A stretch of DNA of 64,000 nucleotides, from positions 186,001 to 250,000 of the forward strand of contig CAVUSX010000025.1 of NCBI GenBank assembly GCA_963744275.1, in the 5' to 3' direction. The notes below the pieces were generated by a model. That model had not been told where the DNA came from and ran no database searches. It worked only from the letters and a program-made list of their open reading frames with translations. Both the position numbers and the translations under genes were made by a program. Each line of letters begins with the position of its first letter. Position 1 is the first letter of the stretch. The stretch comes from VAZQ01 sp963744275. GTDB taxonomy: Bacteria; Pseudomonadota; Alphaproteobacteria; Rhizobiales; Xanthobacteraceae. This document shows positions 40,411-49,994 of this stretch, piece by piece.

Positions 40411-40909
40411 ATGAGCATCTCAATGACTCTGACCGTGAACGGCGTGCGGAGAACGATCGAGCTCGATGATCCGCGGGTGACGCTGCTCGACCTTCTGCGC
40501 GAGCGCCTGCATTTGACCGGAACGAAGAAAGGCTGCGACCGGGGGCAGTGCGGCGCCTGCACCGTCCTGGTCGATGGACGGCGGATCAATTCGTGCCTTG
40601 CGCTGGCGCTGAGCCATGACGGCGCCGACGTGCTCACGATCGAAGGCGTGGCACGAGGCGAGCGACTTGCATCCGGTGCAAGAAGCGTTTCTGGCCCACG
40701 ATGGCTTGCAGTGCGGGTTCTGCACGCCCGGCCAGATCATGAGCGCGATCGGCCTGATCCAGGAGGGCGAGGCCGGCGACGATCCGGAGCGCGTGCGCGA
40801 AGGCATGAGCGGAAATCTCTGTCGGTGTGCCGCCTATCAGGGCATCACCGAGGCGGTGCTGGAGGCGCAAAAAGCGCTCGCCGCGGAAAGCCGAAGGGAG
40901 GTCGCATGA
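40411..40909 (+). CDS. [2Fe-2S] subunit of molybdenum hydroxylase (one frameshift)
   Basis: About 165 residues after removal of one base near 40659. The plant-type ferredoxin domain carries GCDRGQCGACTVLVDGRRI and the second, helical domain has GLQCGFCTPGQIMSAIGLI and GNLCRCAAYQGI: together the eight cysteines of two [2Fe-2S] clusters. It passes electrons from the Mo subunit to the FAD subunit. The E. coli counterpart PaoA (YagT) has a twin-arginine leader, but this protein starts directly with MTLTVNGVRRTIELDD, so it looks cytoplasmic. It is the first gene of a three-gene operon. Confidence 0.92.
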
Positions 40910-41964
40910 AAACGTTCGATTATGTGAGGCCCGCGACCGTCCGAGAGGCCGTTGCGGCAGCTTCGGAGCCGGGCGCCGCCTATCTGGCCGCCGGCACCAA
41001 CCTTCTGGACCTGATGAAAGGCGGCATCAACCGCCCGAGCCGGCTCGTGGACATCAGCCGGCTTCCCGGCCTCGACCAAATCGAGGAGCTTTCCGACGGC
41101 AGCGTGCGGATCGGAGCGCTGGTCCGCAACGCCGACCTCGCGCGCGATCAGAGCTTTGCTCGCCGCTTTCCGGCGATCGCGGAGGCGCTGCTATCGGGAG
41201 CCTCCGCGCAGCTGCGCAACGCCGCCACGGTCGGCGGCAATCTTATGCAGCGTACGCGCTGCGCTTACTTCTACGACGTCGCCAGCGCCTGCAACAAGCG
41301 CGATCCGGGCGCCGGCTGCGGCGCCCGCGGCGGCGAGAACCGGCTGCACGCCGTCTTGGGCTGGAGCGAGAGCTGCATCGCGACCCACCCGTCCGATTTC
41401 TGCGTGCCGCTGGTCGCGCTCGACGCCGTCGTCGAGGTCGAGGGCAGGGCAGGGCGGCGGGATATTCCGCTCGAGACGTTTCACCGGTTGCCGGGCGACA
41501 CGCCGGAACGCGAGAGCGCACTGGAGCCCGGAGAGTTGATCGTCGCGGTGCGCCTGCCGGCGGAGGCGGCCCGTTTCGCGGCCCACGCCCGTTACCTGAA
41601 AGTGCGCGAGCGCACCTCCTATGCATTTGCGGTCGTATCGGCCGCGGCCGCTCTGCGAGTCGAGAACGAGACGATCGTGGAGGCGCGTGTCGCGCTCGGC
41701 GGCGTCGCCATGAAACCCTGGCGCGCCCGTGCGGCGGAGCTGGTCCTGGCTGGCGCACGCGCGGATTCCGCGCTTTTCCGTCGCGCCGCCGAAGCGGCGC
41801 TCGCGGACGCGAAGCCCTCCGGCGACAACGGCTTCAAGATCGAGCTCGCACGGCGGGTGGTGGCGCGGGCGCTCACGCTCGCGCTCGCCGGCACGCCCGC
41901 GCGCCTGCCCGCGCTTGCGGCTTCCCCCTTCGCCGCCATTTCCGGAGATGTCATCCATGCCTGA
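40906..41964 (+). CDS. FAD subunit of molybdenum hydroxylase, PaoB type
   Basis: A 352-residue CO-dehydrogenase-flavoprotein-type subunit. FAD-binding motifs are AAGTNLLDLMKGG and QLRNAATVGGNLMQRTRCAY. The following loop CAYFYDVASACNKRDPGAGC plus a later SCIATHP gives four cysteines, the pattern that binds an extra [4Fe-4S] cluster in PaoB (YagS) and 4-hydroxybenzoyl-CoA reductase and is absent from xanthine dehydrogenase. Its ATG overlaps the previous stop. This points to an aldehyde oxidoreductase-like enzyme rather than a purine enzyme; the substrate is not defined. Confidence 0.92.
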   Translation: MKTFDYVRPATVREAVAAASEPGAAYLAAGTNLLDLMKGGINRPSRLVDISRLPGLDQIEELSDGSVRIGALVRNADLARDQSFARRFPAIAEALLSGASAQLRNAATVGGNLMQRTRCAYFYDVASACNKRDPGAGCGARGGENRLHAVLGWSESCIATHPSDFCVPLVALDAVVEVEGRAGRRDIPLETFHRLPGDTPERESALEPGELIVAVRLPAEAARFAAHARYLKVRERTSYAFAVVSAAAALRVENETIVEARVALGGVAMKPWRARAAELVLAGARADSALFRRAAEAALADAKPSGDNGFKIELARRVVARALTLALAGTPARLPALAASPFAAISGDVIHA

Positions 41965-44221
41965 GATCGCCCTCACCCAGGCGCCGGCCCATGTCCGGCA
42001 CGGCTCCAACATCGGTCAGCCCCTGACCCGCCGCGATGGCGTCCTCAAGGTCACGGGTGCGGCCCGCTACGCCGCCGACAACCATCCGCCCGGGATGCTC
42101 TACGCGGTTCTCGCGGTCAGCAGCATCGCGCGCGGCCGCGTCGCCTCTCTCGATGTTCAGGCTGCGAAAGCCCATGCGGGCGTCGTCGAGGTGATGACGC
42201 CGGCCAACAAGCCGGCGCTCGCGCAGGATCCGGACGAAAAATCGAATCCCTTCATGTTCCGGCTCGATCTGCTGCAAAACGACCGGGTCCGTTACGCCAA
42301 CCAACCGATCGCCGTCGTGATCGCGCGAAACCCTGGAGGCAGCGACGGAAGGCGCCGCGCTGCTGTCGCCGCGCTATCAGACCGAGCCGGCGCGGGTGGG
42401 GCTCGATGCGGCCGAGAGCTTCGTGCCGCCGAGCGTCGGCGTCGGAAATCCGACGGCGGTACATCGCGGCGATGTCGAGGCCGGTCTTGCCGCCGCGTCG
42501 AAGCGCATCGAGGCGACCTACGAGACCGCGCCCCAGTATCACAATGCGATGGAGCCGCATGCGATCGTGGCCGCATGGAACGGTGATAGCTCTCGATCGA
42601 TACGCCGAGCCAGGGTCTCGTCATGGCGCAGGGGCGCCTCGCGGGACTGTTCGGGATCTCGCCGGGCAATATCCACATCCGCAGTCCGTTCCTCGGCGGC
42701 GGCTTCGGCTCCAAGGGATTTATCTCCGGACCGCAGGTTCTCGGCATCATGGCGGCCCGCATGGTGGGAAAGCCGGTCAAGCTGGTGCTCAGCCGGGAGC
42801 AGATGTTCGGTCCGGTCGGACACCGGGCGCCGACGCGGCAGACCCTGCGGCTCGGTGCCGACGATGACGGCAAGCTGACCGCGCTCGATCATCGCACCAG
42901 GACGACGTCGAGCACCTTCGACGATTTCTTCGAGCCGGCGTCCGACGCCTCGCATACGCTTTATGCGAGCCCGGCCATCTCCACATCGCATGACGCCGTT
43001 CGGGTCGACACCGGAACGCCGCTCTTCATGCGCGCGCCCGGAGAGGCAACCGGCTCGATCGCGCTCGAAAGCGCCATCGACGAGATGGCGCACGCCTGCG
43101 GCATGGATCCGCTGGCGTTTCGGCTCGCGAACTATGCCGAGGTCGAGCCGATCTCCGGCAAGCCGTTTTCCTCGAAGGCGTTGCGCGATTGCTACGCGCA
43201 AGGCGCCGCGCGTTTCGGTTGGGAGCGCCGAGCGCTCGCGGCCCGGGAGATGCGCGACCATGACGGATTGCTGGTCGGCTGGGGGGTCGGCACGGCGACG
43301 TTTCCGGCCCTCATGTTCCAGGCGGAGGCCAAAGCGGTCCTGCGTCGAGACGGCGGCGGCGCCATGGAGATCGGGGCGCACGAGATGGGCCAGGGCGCCG
43401 CGACCGCGCTCGCCCAGATCGCGGCCGATAGCCTCGGGCTCGATATCGACCAGGTCGAGTTCAGGTCCGGGACCTCCGATCTTCCGGACGGCGGCATCGC
43501 GGGCGGCTCGGCCCATACCGCGACCGCCGGCATGGCCATCCACAATGCCGGTGCCGACGTGGTCGCCCGGCTCGCCGACCTCGCGACCAGCGACGAGCGC
43601 TCGCCGCTTTACGGCGCCGGCAATGCCGGCGTGATCGCGCGTGGCGGCCGCTTGTTCCGCCGCGACGACGAGAGCCGCAGCGAAAGCTACGCCGACATCC
43701 TCGGCCGCGCCGGGCTGGCGGCGATCGAGGGTCGGGGCAAGAGCGCGGCCGATCCGGCGGCGCAATCGACCTACGCCATGCATGCGCATGGCGCCGTGTT
43801 CGCCGAGGTCAAGGTCGATCCCGATCTCGGGCAGATGCGCGTGACCCGCGTGGTCGGCGCCTTCGCGGCCGGACGCATCATCAATCCGCGCATGGTGCGC
43901 AGCCAGCTCTGTGGCGGAATGATCTGGGGCGTGTCGTTCGCGCTGCATGAGCACGCCGTCATGGATGTGCGCTCCGGCCGGCCGATGAACGCGAATTTGG
44001 CCGAGTACCACATTCCGGTGAACGCCGACGTGCCCTCGGTCGAAGCGATCATGGTCGAGGAGCGCGACCCGCACGTGAATGCGCTCGGCATCAAGGGCGT
44101 AGGGGAGATCGGAGTGACCGGCTCAGCGGGCGCGGTCGCCAATGCGGTCTGGCATGCGACCGGAGTGCGCGTGCGCAAATTCCCGATCACGCTCGATCGC
44201 TTGATCGAGCCTCGAGCGTGA
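41957..44221 (+). CDS. Molybdopterin-binding subunit of molybdenum hydroxylase (two frameshifts)
   Basis: The catalytic subunit, about 754 residues after removing a surplus base near 42330 and restoring one near 42592. The first part is NIGQPLTRRDGVLKVTGAAR; the Mo-cofactor region includes SPFLGGGFGSKGF and GEATGSIALESAIDEMAHA, and the essential glutamate lies in KGVGEIGVTGSAGAVANAV. The order 2Fe-2S, FAD, Mo and the PaoB-type FAD subunit make a PaoC-like aldehyde oxidoreductase most likely. It needs molybdopterin cytosine dinucleotide; no XdhC/PaoD-like chaperone gene is adjacent. Confidence 0.9.
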
Positions 44222-44411
44222 TGGACAACAAGCTGCTTCGGCAATTCGGCGGATCGAGGCCGCGCCCCCAGCATCGACGCGAAAGCTTGGCCTAGCATTT
44301 GCTGCTCTTGGGCCAGGCGCGACGGTCAGGTCGGAGGGAGGGCAGAACCGTCCCATCCCGGCACATTCCCGTTGCAAATTGGAACGTTGATGCCGCACCG
44401 GGAGCAAGAAG

Positions 44412-44636
44412 ATGTGGAGATTGGTTTGCGTTCTTTGCCTGCTGCCCACGGCCGGCGCTTTTGCCGGAGAGGTCAGGGCGCAGTTTCAGGTCGGACTCAC
44501 CATAACGGGCAAAGCCTCCGCGATCAGTCCCGCGCCGGCCTCCATCATGCCGCGTAACGCCCGGATATCTGTTCCGCTCCCGCCCGAGCGGCCGGCGATC
44601 TTCGGCCCTCATGATGCCGCGCCGCTTGTCCGGTAG
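44412..44636 (+). CDS. Small exported protein
   Basis: A 74-residue frame with a clear signal peptide, MWRLVCVLCLLPTAGAFAGE, followed by VRAQFQVGLTITGKASA and a Pro-rich end. I recall short exported proteins with a QFQVGxTITG stretch in Bradyrhizobium-like genomes, function unknown. An AGCAAGAAG sequence precedes the ATG. It sits alone in the gap between the Mo-hydroxylase operon and the convergent seven-gene operon. Confidence 0.55.
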   Translation: MWRLVCVLCLLPTAGAFAGEVRAQFQVGLTITGKASAISPAPASIMPRNARISVPLPPERPAIFGPHDAAPLVR

Positions 44637-44701
44637 GTGCGCCGTATCCTCACCGTCCGACGGTCAACGAGCTACCGACGGCCTCGCGGCAAGAGCGATG
44701 C

Positions 44702-44959
44702 CTATTTTGACCGCGCCGGAGTCGCGCGGACGAAAACCGTCCGCAGCTCGAGCGCGCTGATCATTTTCTTGGTCGGCGGTCTTTGACCGTTGAGCACCCG
44801 GTTGACCAGAACCCGATTGACGCCGGTCGCTTTCGCCCATGCAGCCTGGCCGCCCGCGCGGCTGACCTCGGAGCGGAGCAGACGAACCACATCGTCGAGA
44901 TCCAACACGCGCATCTGCTCGGCACCCGTCGTAGCGTCCGCTCGCGAGGTCTTCGTCAT
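44702..44959 (-). CDS. Small helix-turn-helix protein
   Basis: An 85-residue XRE/Cro-like protein: LDLDDVVRLLRSEVSRAGGQ, then AAWAKATGVNRVLVNRVLNG, a typical HTH with the recognition helix VNRVLVNRVL. The rest (RPPTKKMISALELRTVFV) is a dimer-like end. It overlaps the methyltransferase by 4 bp (ATGA) as the last gene of the minus-strand operon, so it may regulate that operon or be an addition to it. Confidence 0.72.
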   Translation of the reverse strand: MTKTSRADATTGAEQMRVLDLDDVVRLLRSEVSRAGGQAAWAKATGVNRVLVNRVLNGQRPPTKKMISALELRTVFVRATPARSK

Positions 44960-45636
44960 CGGATCGCCTGTCGGTTGCCGATAATGCCGATCGGCTTGCG
45001 TGCGAGCGCAAGCAGGCCGGTGATGCCGAAGCCGGCATCCACGGGCAGGACCGTGATGTCATTGTCGTCGAAGCCGCCGGTCCGAAGCATCGCCGCGAGA
45101 CCGTCGCGGTCGAAAGTTCGATGCGTGTCCGGGCCGGAAAATCTCCAGCGCGCCATGACCGATGCGTCGGTCGCATAAAGCGCCATCAGGCCGCCAGGGC
45201 GCAAAACCCGCCTCGCTTCCTGGATTTCGACGGCGTCGGCGCCGAAGAAGTACGCGGTATTGACCGCCAGAACCTTGTCGATCGAGGCCGTCGGCCACGG
45301 GAGCGCATCGAAGGTCCCGTGCCGCAACGCGACGCGGCCGCTCGTGATGGTGCGCCGGTTGTGGCGGGAGGCTAGCGCCAGCATGGTGGCCGATCGGTCG
45401 ATTCCGAGGACCTGGCCGTCGCCGATCAGTGACGCCAGTTGCTCGACGGCTCGGCCCGGACCGAAGCCCAATTCCAGAACGACATCGCCGGGGACGATTT
45501 CCAAGGCGTCGATCGCCATCCGGTTGGGCCGACGATTGGCGATCGCCATGGCATGGCCGATGACGCGTCCGCCCAAGCCCGACGGGTGACGCAGCTGTCG
45601 CCCGATCGCCTTCCAGACACCGTCAAGGCCGCTCAT
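44956..45636 (-). CDS. Class I SAM-dependent methyltransferase
   Basis: A 226-residue protein with the Rossmann SAM site VLELGFGPGRAVEQLASLIG (motif I), the acidic VLGIDRS (motif II) and ALRHGTFDALPWP / VLAVNTAYFF (motifs III-IV). An N-terminal helix pair, WKAIGRQLRHPSGLGGRVIG, resembles ubiquinone/menaquinone-type small-molecule methyltransferases. It probably acts on the product of the upstream acyl ligase/oxidase genes in the same operon. The GTG/ATG choice is clear at 45636. Confidence is high for fold, low for substrate. Confidence 0.85.
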   Translation of the reverse strand: MSGLDGVWKAIGRQLRHPSGLGGRVIGHAMAIANRRPNRMAIDALEIVPGDVVLELGFGPGRAVEQLASLIGDGQVLGIDRSATMLALASRHNRRTITSGRVALRHGTFDALPWPTASIDKVLAVNTAYFFGADAVEIQEARRVLRPGGLMALYATDASVMARWRFSGPDTHRTFDRDGLAAMLRTGGFDDNDITVLPVDAGFGITGLLALARKPIGIIGNRQAIR

Positions 45637-45687
45637 GCTCTCGGATACGCGCCCGAAGGGTTCGGGTACTCATCGCCGCTGGCCGTC

Positions 45688-46364
45688 CTACTTGGGAAGC
45701 TTGGCCAGCAACTCTTGAATCACCAAGCGGCGTGAGTGATCCCAAATCGGCCGCTCCGGATGGGCCGGCAGCGCCAGCGCATGCTTGAGCACTTTCGCGG
45801 CTTCCGGATATTCCTTCTGTTGAAAGAGAAAATCGCCGTAGAAGTAATTGGCATCCAACCCGTTTGGAGCGTTGGTGGTGGCTTCTTGCAGAAGATGCCG
45901 CGCCTTGGTCTTGTCGCCGAAGCCGAGCGGAAAGCCAGGAACCCGATAATACAGCACGCCGAGGCTGGTCGGAGCGCCGGCGTCGAGCGCCACCGGATCG
46001 GCCTTCTCGGCCTCCGTGAGAATGTCGCGCGCCTTCAAGGCCAGCCGCAGCGCCTTGACCGGGCTGCTGTTCTCGTTCGCCATCGAGGCTTGCTCGCTGA
46101 TCAGGATTCCCAGCCAGATCGTGGGCTCGGGCTGGTTGGGATATTCTGGACGAGCGTGCCGGCGTGCTCGGCGAGGGCCGCCATCTTCATTTCCTGCTCG
46201 TCGGCATTCTGGACCTCGAACTTGATGTGCTCCCAATCGAGCGCGACTTGCAGAATGTCGGCATTGAGCGCCGGATTGCCGGCGGCCGAAACTCCTGCAG
46301 GTCTCGCCACGATCATGAATGCGGCGAGCATGGCGAGAACCATTCCGGATCTGGCGACCATCAC
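45688..46364 (-). CDS. Exported TPR-like protein (one frameshift)
   Basis: About 225 residues. The N-terminal frame has a signal peptide (MMVARSGMVLAMLAAFMIVA...GVSAA) and a helix DWEHIKFEVQNADEQEMKMA; near 46147 a base is missing and the frame continues YPNQPEPTIWLGILISEQAS. TPR-like repeats follow: RHLLQEATTNAPNGLDANYF and FLFQQKEYPEAAKVLKHALA. It is probably periplasmic and may hold partners or a lipid substrate. The ATG overlaps the SDR stop by 4 bp, so it belongs to the operon. Confidence 0.75.
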
Positions 46365-47140
46365 GTGCTCCTCTGCGGGTTTGGCCGGGAAAAAAGCTGC
46401 TTCGACCTGCGATCGTTCTTGGCGACGGCCGCATCGATCAGCCGGGGCAGGACCGCATTCAGGCGACTGAAGATGCGCTCCGGAACGCCGATGCAGACCT
46501 CTTTGCGGCGCCCGCTGATCGCCCGGAAAATCTTCTCCGCGACCTTGACCGGATCGTCGATGGTCATGCGCGTCAGCTGCGCGTATTCCCGAATGTCCGG
46601 CGTCATGAAATTCGTCTGCGCGGCGCGTGGAGAGATGTGCGTGACCGAGACGCCGCTATCGACCAGCTCACGTCGGAGCGCTTCGCTGAAGGCCTTGAGG
46701 CCGGCCTTGGCGCTGGAATAGGCGGCGAAATGGGCCAAAGGTATCGAGCCGAGCACCGAGCCGACATTGACGATCTGCCCGGCATTGCGGCGCCTCATGG
46801 CGGGAAGCGCGGCCTGGCAGAGCGCGACCGGCGCCACCAGATTGATCAGATAGCCCTGGCACAAGCCGTCGAGGGATTGATCCTCGAGCGGGCCGAAATA
46901 CTGGACGCCCGCCAAGTTGACGAGAATGTCCGGCTTCTCGCCTGCGACCAGCGCCCGGGCGGCGGCTATGCCCTCGAAGGTCGAAAGCTCCGCCTGCAGA
47001 TGCCTGGATCCGTCGGGTCCGCCGCGGTTTCGCGACAGCACGGCGAGATCGGCCCCGGCGCCGATGAAATGCGCCGCCAGGTGCCGACCTATGCCGCCGG
47101 ACCCTCCCGTCAGGATGACCTTCTTGCCGGTGAGAGTCAT
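46361..47140 (-). CDS. SDR family oxidoreductase
   Basis: A 259-residue short-chain dehydrogenase/reductase. NAD(P) site LTGGSGGIGRHLAAHFIGAG, NLAGVQYFG (the NAG-like motif) and the catalytic Ser and YSSAK (VGSVLGSI then AAYSSAKAGLKAFSEAL). The substrate pocket and C-terminus (RIFSRLNAVLPRLIDAAVAK) resemble long-chain-acyl or ketoacyl reductases. In the operon it follows the diiron enzyme and precedes the TPR gene. I chose the ATG at 47140, where the SDR domain begins; a longer frame to 47230 lacks support. Confidence 0.87.
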   Translation of the reverse strand: MTLTGKKVILTGGSGGIGRHLAAHFIGAGADLAVLSRNRGGPDGSRHLQAELSTFEGIAAARALVAGEKPDILVNLAGVQYFGPLEDQSLDGLCQGYLINLVAPVALCQAALPAMRRRNAGQIVNVGSVLGSIPLAHFAAYSSAKAGLKAFSEALRRELVDSGVSVTHISPRAAQTNFMTPDIREYAQLTRMTIDDPVKVAEKIFRAISGRRKEVCIGVPERIFSRLNAVLPRLIDAAVAKNDRRSKQLFSRPNPQRST

Positions 47141-47226
47141 TGCGATTTGTTCCGGTCCGCTGGTGCCGTCAAGCAGATTGGCCGACGGCTGGCGCACCGC
47201 GGCGCTCCGCACAGGTGCTCCGCGTA

Positions 47227-47901
47227 TCAAGACGCATGGACGGTGGTCTCGCGATGGGCTTCGATGTCTTGGAATATGGCGCCATAGAGCGTGTAAAAGT
47301 CGCCGGCGGATTCGATCACCAGAGGCAGGTGCCGCGGGTCGAGGCCATCGAGCAATCGCTCGAAGAGCATCGTATGCTCCACGTCGAGATCGCTATGGGT
47401 GGTGAGGTATTTGAAACCGGCGTCGGAGCCCGCCTGCAGGCTGTCGCGGATGGCGCGCGCCGCCTGCCCGGCGAGAGCGACCGACATCCCCTCCAGGACA
47501 TGAATCATGCCGAGCAGCCCATAGGGAGAAACGCGGTCGGTGAGGTAATAGGCGTGGCTGACCATCACCTTGCAGGGCAGCCGCGGCGATCCGCGACGCA
47601 CGGCCTCCGGATCGCCGCCGAGGGCGTCGATGTCCTCGAGAATCCATTCCTCGTGGCCTTGCTCCTCGCTGATGTATGCGAGCAAGGCGGATTGGTAGAG
47701 ACGGTCGTTGGGGCCGCAGCGCGACGTCGCCAGGGCCAGGAGCGGCGCCGTATGCTTGACGTGGTGATAGGCTTGACCGAGGAAATCCAGATAGAGGCCC
47801 TTTGAGCCGCCTTGGCGCGTCGCCTCCTTGATCAGGGGAAGCTCGATGAACCCTCGGCGTGCGGACGAGGTCTGCGCAAGCAACTGCTGGAATTGCGACA
47901 T
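47227..47901 (-). CDS. Iron-containing redox enzyme, heme-oxygenase-like fold
   Basis: A 224-residue all-helical protein of the TenA/heme-oxygenase-like diiron oxidase group. Likely metal ligands are in ISEEQGHEEWILEDIDAL (Glu and His), HVLEGMSVALA (Glu) and THSDLDVEHTMLFERLL (His, Asp, His). Members such as UndA and BesC oxidise fatty-acid or amino-acid substrates with iron and oxygen. The gene lies 9 bp after an acyl-adenylating ligase and before a reductase, consistent with oxidation of an activated or free long-chain acid. The precise reaction is unknown. Confidence 0.82.
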   Translation of the reverse strand: MSQFQQLLAQTSSARRGFIELPLIKEATRQGGSKGLYLDFLGQAYHHVKHTAPLLALATSRCGPNDRLYQSALLAYISEEQGHEEWILEDIDALGGDPEAVRRGSPRLPCKVMVSHAYYLTDRVSPYGLLGMIHVLEGMSVALAGQAARAIRDSLQAGSDAGFKYLTTHSDLDVEHTMLFERLLDGLDPRHLPLVIESAGDFYTLYGAIFQDIEAHRETTVHAS

Positions 47902-47910
47902 GTGTCGATC

Positions 47911-49350
47911 CTAAGTCAGCTGATCGGCCGAGAGCCGGCTGCGCTCTGCCACCAGCGAGCGGATCGCGGAGCGCCGCGGCCGGCCGTTGGGGGTCAACAG
48001 ATCGAGCTCGCCGAGCTCCTGATCGCTCAGGACCAGGCATTGCCGCGGCTTGGCATAGTCGGGTGCGTTGCTGGTAGCGTCGGCGAGGATCTGGCGCATC
48101 GCCGCCGTGCACGTGGTGATGGATTTATCCGCGCAGGTCATGACGACCGCGAGGGCACCCTCGTGCTCGACCACGATGCAGCGCCGGACGCGGGAATCGG
48201 CGGCGATCAGCTCCTCGACCCATTCGGGACTCACATTGCGTCCCGCGCTGGTCACGATGACGTTGTCCTTGCGGCCTTTCACGATGAGGCGGCCGTCGGG
48301 ATCGAAGCTGCCGAGGTCGCCGGTCGGCCACGGACCGGCCACCGGCGGCTCGGTCAGATAGCCATCCATCACGGTCGGACCATCGACGACGATCTCTCCG
48401 GCCGCGATGGTGACGTGGACGCCCGCAAGCGGCCGGCCGACCGTCCCGAGCCCCGGATCTCCCGGCCGATTGACGCAGACCACCGAGCAGCACTCGGAAA
48501 GGCCGTAGCCTTGATAGACCGGAAGGCCGCGCGCCCACGCCGCTGCGGCCAATCGCGCAGGCACCGGCGCGCCGCCGACGGCGACGTATTTGAGCGATGG
48601 CGGAGGGGCCCGGTCGAGCGCCGTCAATTCATGCAGCCACGCCGTCAGCAGTTCAGGGACCAGCACGGTCGCGGTCGGTTTCGCCTCCTCGACCATGCCG
48701 GCGATGGAGCGCGGATGAGGGCCACCGAACGATCCATCGGGCAGGTGAACACAAGCGCCGACCGAAAGCGGGACGTAGATGCCGGCGATCTGCTCCAGCA
48801 GCAGCGCGCTCGGCAGCAACGAGAGGTACCGGTCGTCGGCGCCGGCACCGGTTGCTTCCGCCAGCGCCGACGCGCTGGCCAACACTTGCCGCGCGGACAG
48901 CCGGACGCCTTTGGGACGGCCGGTCGAGCCCGAGGTGAAAATGATCCGGCGCGCATCGGCGGCGGGCTCACGCCCGCAATCGGTCGCAACGCCCAGCCCG
49001 CTCGCCATCAGTCCCAGCCTGCGGGCTCGATCGCCGCAGACATCGTCGCTCACGACGTGGGAGAGCGCGGCGGTAGCGATGATGTGCGCGAGTTGCGCAT
49101 CGGAGAAGAAAGCCGGCAGCGGAACCAGCTCCTTGCCGGCAAAGCTCAAGGCGAGGTCCGCCACGAGGCAATCGGCTGCACTGCCGAACAACAATCCGAC
49201 CCGGTCGGGAAGGACTTGCGCCCATTCCGCGCCGGCACGAATTCGGCTCAATAATTCCTGGTAGGAAAAGCTATGCCCCGGCCCGACGATTGCCGGTCGG
49301 GCGCCGGCGACGAGCGCCCGGCGCGCAAGGTCACGGAAGAAATCACGCAT
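47911..49350 (-). CDS. AMP-dependent acyl ligase/synthetase
   Basis: A 479-residue ANL-superfamily enzyme. Motifs: the P-loop IIFTSGSTGRPKGVRLS, YQGYGLSECCSVVCVN, GPWPTGDLGSFDPDGRLIV and KGRKDNVIVTSAGRNV. The usual C-terminal lysine motif (NGK) reads LLTPNGRPRRSAI, with Arg in place of Lys, which is unusual for an adenylating enzyme. It is about 20-60 residues shorter than typical fatty acyl-CoA synthetases. It probably activates a carboxylic acid for the operon's pathway. The ATG overlaps the stop of the hemolysin-family gene (ATGCGTGA). Confidence 0.85.
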   Translation of the reverse strand: MRDFFRDLARRALVAGARPAIVGPGHSFSYQELLSRIRAGAEWAQVLPDRVGLLFGSAADCLVADLALSFAGKELVPLPAFFSDAQLAHIIATAALSHVVSDDVCGDRARRLGLMASGLGVATDCGREPAADARRIIFTSGSTGRPKGVRLSARQVLASASALAEATGAGADDRYLSLLPSALLLEQIAGIYVPLSVGACVHLPDGSFGGPHPRSIAGMVEEAKPTATVLVPELLTAWLHELTALDRAPPPSLKYVAVGGAPVPARLAAAAWARGLPVYQGYGLSECCSVVCVNRPGDPGLGTVGRPLAGVHVTIAAGEIVVDGPTVMDGYLTEPPVAGPWPTGDLGSFDPDGRLIVKGRKDNVIVTSAGRNVSPEWVEELIAADSRVRRCIVVEHEGALAVVMTCADKSITTCTAAMRQILADATSNAPDYAKPRQCLVLSDQELGELDLLTPNGRPRRSAIRSLVAERSRLSADQLT

Positions 49351-49994
49351 TGGCGCATGCGGCGACGCCGGCCCGGGCCCGGCGATGGCGCCGGTAGCCC
49401 GGGGAAGCGTCGCGATGGACCGCCATCACGCGTGGATCGTGCTCGTAATAGCTGCCCCAATCGGAGGGATTGGCAACGCGAAACCGCTCGGCGCGGCCCA
49501 ATTGCGTCATTCGCAGCCCGCTGCGCTCGAGCAGCGCCCGCAGGGATTTCGTGGCCGTGAAGATCACCCAGTCGAATTCGTCCGAACTCGGCGAACTCGA
49601 TGAAGCTCGCGATGAACGACTGCGAGCGGCCGGGCTTGCGGCCCGCCAGATTGCAGACCTCGATGATCCGGCGGCGCTGCACCGGCAGACCAAACCGGTG
49701 CTGCAACGCGATCTCCACCGGCAGATCGAGGTAGCATTCCGAGAAGAAATCATGCTCCGAGAAACGAACGCCGGCCGCGCACTCGATAATGCCGGAGGTG
49801 CTTACGCTGGCGACGAGCGTGCGCGGCAGCCGAGCCAATCGTGCTTGGAACCGCTCCCAATAGGTCGTCCGGATTTCATCCTCGACCCGCGCCCGCAAGT
49901 GATCGGACGGCGTAACCACGCTGAAATTCGCCAAAAGTCCCCCGCATTTCCCGCCCCGCTCGGCAACAGCATAGGAGCGTTTGCTGACGCCCAC
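49343..49994 (-). CDS. Thermostable hemolysin family protein (one frameshift)
   Basis: About 216 residues after removal of one T near 49581. Features are DHLRARVEDEIRTTYWERFQ, TLVASVSTSGIIECAAGVRF, SECYLDLPVEIALQHRFGLP and, after the shift, SDEFDWVIFTATKSLRALLE and PSDWGSYYEHDPRVMAVHRD. This matches the family named for a Vibrio hemolysin, but the pattern of an acidic DExxF-like strand and central helix resembles GNAT/LuxI-type acyltransferases, so an acyl-transfer role is as likely as membrane damage. The GTG start at 49994 has a good AGAGGTGG site. First gene of the seven-gene operon. Confidence 0.75.
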
